DNA from: Mongoliitalea lutea
GTDB taxonomy: Bacteria > Bacteroidota > Bacteroidia > Cytophagales > Cyclobacteriaceae
DNA length: 64,000 nt
Assembly: GCF_014652135.1 (NCBI RefSeq)
Contig: NZ_BMYF01000018.1
Location: forward strand, 1-64,000
Reading direction: 5' to 3'
In this document: one piece after another, positions 61,808 to 64,000 of the stretch
Layout: every line of letters starts with the position of its first letter
How positions within the stretch are numbered: the first letter of the stretch is position 1
The notes under the pieces: model-generated
Told to the model about the DNA's origin: nothing
The model's input: only the letters and a program-made list of their open reading frames with translations
Database searches by the model: none
Made by a program: the position numbers and the translations under genes

Positions 61808-63484
61808 ATGAAGAAAAATTCTGGTATAGCTCTGTTGATCGGTGTAGGTATTTTGGCTGCTATTGTTGTTTTGCTGACGTATGTGATACCATTTCGTATT
61901 GATTTGACCGAGGAAAAACGATACAGCCTCAATCCAGCTACAGTTGATTTTTTAAAGGAATTGAATGAGCCTGTTGAAATTGAAATCTTGCTGACTGGGA
62001 AGCTTCCGGGAGGTATGCGAAGATTGCAGCGGTCCACGGAGGAAATGATCCGAACGTTTGATGCCTATTCTTCCAAAAAAATAACGTTCTATTACCAAGA
62101 TCCTTTGGCGCTGCCTAAAGATATTCAGGAGGATTACATCGTAGGTTTGGCAGAATACGGGATTAACCCCACGAATCTGTTTGTGACGGACGATGCTGGT
62201 CAGCAATCCATTTTGATTTGGCCTGGGATTGTGGCAAGGACAGAGGAGTTTGAGACAGGAGCTTTGATTTTGAAAGGGGAGCGAATGGCTACCAATGAAG
62301 AAAAATTGAATCAATCCATAGAAAATTTGGAGTTTGAACTCATAAACGCCATTCGAAAGTTGGTGGGAGAAAAGCAATATTCCATTGGTTTATTCATGGG
62401 ACATGGGGAGTTAAGTGAAGATGATGGTTTTGGGTTGGTGGAAGCTTTGGTAGATGATTACGAAGTTTTCAAGATTCCTATTGAGCAAGCGAAAAAAGTA
62501 GAGGATTTGGATCCTTTTGCAGTGTTAATCATTTCTGGGCCGCGGGAAAGTTATGATGAGCGAGCCATTTATTTGATTGATCAGTACCTGATGAATGGAG
62601 GCAATGTCATTTTCTTAGTAGATGCCTTGGTGTATGATATGAAGGAAGCAGGAGGGGATGGTACGGTGGGGATGCCTTTTGATCACGGGTTGGATAATAT
62701 GCTGTTTAGGTATGGGATACGTGTGAACAAGGATTTTATTCAAGACATCAATTTCGGGTATTATCCTGTGATGGCGGGTAATTTTGGGAATCAAGAACAA
62801 TTGGTACCGTTACCTTGGCCTTTTTTCATCAAAGCTAGTTTGATGGCCAAGCATCCGATTACCAAGGGACTAGATCAGGTTTTATTTCGATTCAACAGTT
62901 CTTTGGATACGGTAAAAGCCGATGGCGTACATAAAATCCCTTTGATTTTCACCTCAGAATTTAGCCGTAAATTATCTACTCCAGTAAGAATTGCTTTTGA
63001 AGACATGGCTAACGAGCCTGATTTGGAAGAATTTAATCAATCCTTTCTTCCATTGATGTATTTGTTGGAAGGAGTATTTACATCGGTATTCAAAAATCGA
63101 TTTCTACCAGATGGAGTGGACAAAAGTACCTTTCAAGAAAATGGGGATTCAGGGAAAGTGATTGTAGTGGGAAGCAGTACTGTTTTCACCAGTCAGTCAG
63201 ACTTGGCCTCCAGTAACCCGCTGCCTTTGGGTAATGACCCATTCAACGCTATTACATTCGCCAATCGGCAATTGCTTTTAAATACAATTGCGTATTTGAC
63301 CGAGCCTGAAGGCTTGATTGCTTCGCGAAACAAACAGTTTAAAATCAGACCCCTTAATAAGGCCAAAGTAAGACAAGAAAAAAGCTTTTGGCAGTGGTTT
63401 AATGTAGGAGCTCCCTTAGCATTCTTGATCGTCCTTGGAGGATTGTGGTTTTTTGTGCGGAAATTGAAGTACAAAAACAGGTGA
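61808..63484 (+). CDS. gldG: gliding-motility ABC substrate-binding-like protein GldG
   Basis: 558 residues. N-terminal membrane anchor (IALLIGVGILAAIVVLLTYV, about 7-27), a large extracytoplasmic domain of ABC_transp_aux type (RYSLNPATVDFLKELNEPVEIEILL, GLFMGHGELSEDDG, INGGNV-like LMNGGNVIFLVDALV), and a second membrane helix near the C-terminus (PLAFLIVLGGLWFFVRKLK). Starts one base after the gldF stop. The Gld transporter supports gliding; it is followed by dnaN. Confidence 0.93.
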   Translation: MKKNSGIALLIGVGILAAIVVLLTYVIPFRIDLTEEKRYSLNPATVDFLKELNEPVEIEILLTGKLPGGMRRLQRSTEEMIRTFDAYSSKKITFYYQDPLALPKDIQEDYIVGLAEYGINPTNLFVTDDAGQQSILIWPGIVARTEEFETGALILKGERMATNEEKLNQSIENLEFELINAIRKLVGEKQYSIGLFMGHGELSEDDGFGLVEALVDDYEVFKIPIEQAKKVEDLDPFAVLIISGPRESYDERAIYLIDQYLMNGGNVIFLVDALVYDMKEAGGDGTVGMPFDHGLDNMLFRYGIRVNKDFIQDINFGYYPVMAGNFGNQEQLVPLPWPFFIKASLMAKHPITKGLDQVLFRFNSSLDTVKADGVHKIPLIFTSEFSRKLSTPVRIAFEDMANEPDLEEFNQSFLPLMYLLEGVFTSVFKNRFLPDGVDKSTFQENGDSGKVIVVGSSTVFTSQSDLASSNPLPLGNDPFNAITFANRQLLLNTIAYLTEPEGLIASRNKQFKIRPLNKAKVRQEKSFWQWFNVGAPLAFLIVLGGLWFFVRKLKYKNR

Positions 63485-63607
63485 ATCCCTTAAATTTTGG
63501 AGAGAATTCTACAAATTTGCGAAATCTGTCGAGTTGAAGGCTCAAAATTAGATTTTATTTATAAATTTACTCTATTCAATCATTAGGAAAAAATTAGCAA
63601 TAACGAT

Positions 63608-64000
63608 ATGAAATTCATTGTTTCCTCCTCTGCCCTTTTAAAGCAACTTTCTGCTATCAATGGCGTAGTGACTACCAACCCAGTTGTACCCATTTTGGAA
63701 AATTTCCTTTTTGAAATCAAAGAAGGTAAACTGACCATCACCGCATCTGACTTACAGACATCCATGATGACTGAAATTGAGGTGGAGTCAAAGGAGGATG
63801 GCAATATTGCAGTTCCTGCGAAGATATTAATCGAAACCTTGAAAAACCTTCCCGAGCAGCCGGTAACGTTCAGCATCGATCATGATACCTATAGTATCGA
63901 GATCAGTTCTGATAATGGTCGGTACAAGCTTTCAGGGGAAAATGCAACTGATTTCCCCAAAATACCTACTGTGACTAATGCTACTGCTGTAGATATGTCT
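63608..64000 (+). CDS. dnaN: DNA polymerase III beta subunit (sliding clamp), 3' partial
   Basis: 131 residues present, cut by the window end. KFIVSSSALLKQLSAINGVV, then VPILENFLFEI and KLTITASDLQTSMMTEIEV form the first clamp domain; PAKILIETLKNLPEQPV starts the second. Forms a ring on DNA that holds polymerase III. Placement directly after gldF-gldG is conserved in gliding Bacteroidota. Confidence 0.96.
   Translation, partial: MKFIVSSSALLKQLSAINGVVTTNPVVPILENFLFEIKEGKLTITASDLQTSMMTEIEVESKEDGNIAVPAKILIETLKNLPEQPVTFSIDHDTYSIEISSDNGRYKLSGENATDFPKIPTVTNATAVDMS

Noticed and set aside
1-64000. tRNA, rRNA or CRISPR arrays
   Set aside because: No cloverleaf with a T-loop consensus, no rRNA conserved segments and no regularly spaced repeats were seen on reading through both strands.

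Overview
The window is a chromosomal segment of a Bacteroidota bacterium, most likely order Cytophagales and close to Cyclobacteriaceae (Algoriphagus-like). The evidence is a TonB-dependent receptor with a DUF4249 lipoprotein, several PorT-like outer-membrane proteins, gliding genes gldA-gldF-gldG running into dnaN, the hpt-adk-obgE order, near absence of Shine-Dalgarno sites, and promoters with the Bacteroidota -7 box TAnnTTTG. No tRNA, rRNA, CRISPR array or insertion sequence was seen. The lineage below phylum is inference.

Left edge (1-2205) is accessory DNA. A HigB/HigA-type toxin-antitoxin pair and a Fic-domain gene are each followed, 15 bases after the stop, by a long imperfect inverted repeat of attC type. 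This looks like part of an integron-like cassette array. 2206-6495 is core: lolA, ftsK, pyrD. 6.6-13.8 kb is a fast-evolving stretch of small secreted proteins and lipoproteins, almost all on the minus strand. It holds a 57-bp palindromic repeat in two copies, an A5 frameshift in a small secreted protein, a gene fragment beside xerD, and a HExxH lipoprotein whose only plausible start codon is put out of frame by a run of nine G (probable phase variation, read here in the OFF state).

13.8-36 kb is mostly housekeeping: xerD, aroQ-serC-marC, rnhA-trmN6, an outer-membrane operon (kelch/IPT lipoprotein, TonB receptor, DUF4249), a saccharopine-dehydrogenase-like gene, cdd plus an esterase, a NatAB-like ABC exporter, grpE-dnaJ, and hpt-adk-obgE with an M42-like peptidase. 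One AAA+/DUF4143 ATPase gene (17048-18241) sits between two near-identical 42-bp repeats built from alternating GAGTAA/TTACTC half-sites.

36-55 kb holds two tandem OmpA-family porins, upp, a Ca2+/Na+ antiporter pair, an L-serine dehydratase alpha chain, an ECF sigma / membrane barrel / FKBP-lipoprotein operon, an osmC gene, lipA, an M28 peptidase, gcvP, an orphan antitoxin beside the 23-residue tail of a lost PIN toxin, an M1 peptidase and a CAT-like acetyltransferase. 55-60 kb is a likely trehalose and phosphoester scavenging operon (GDPD, MFS transporter, trehalase, purple-acid-phosphatase-like enzyme). The right edge is gldA-gldF-gldG followed by the start of dnaN.
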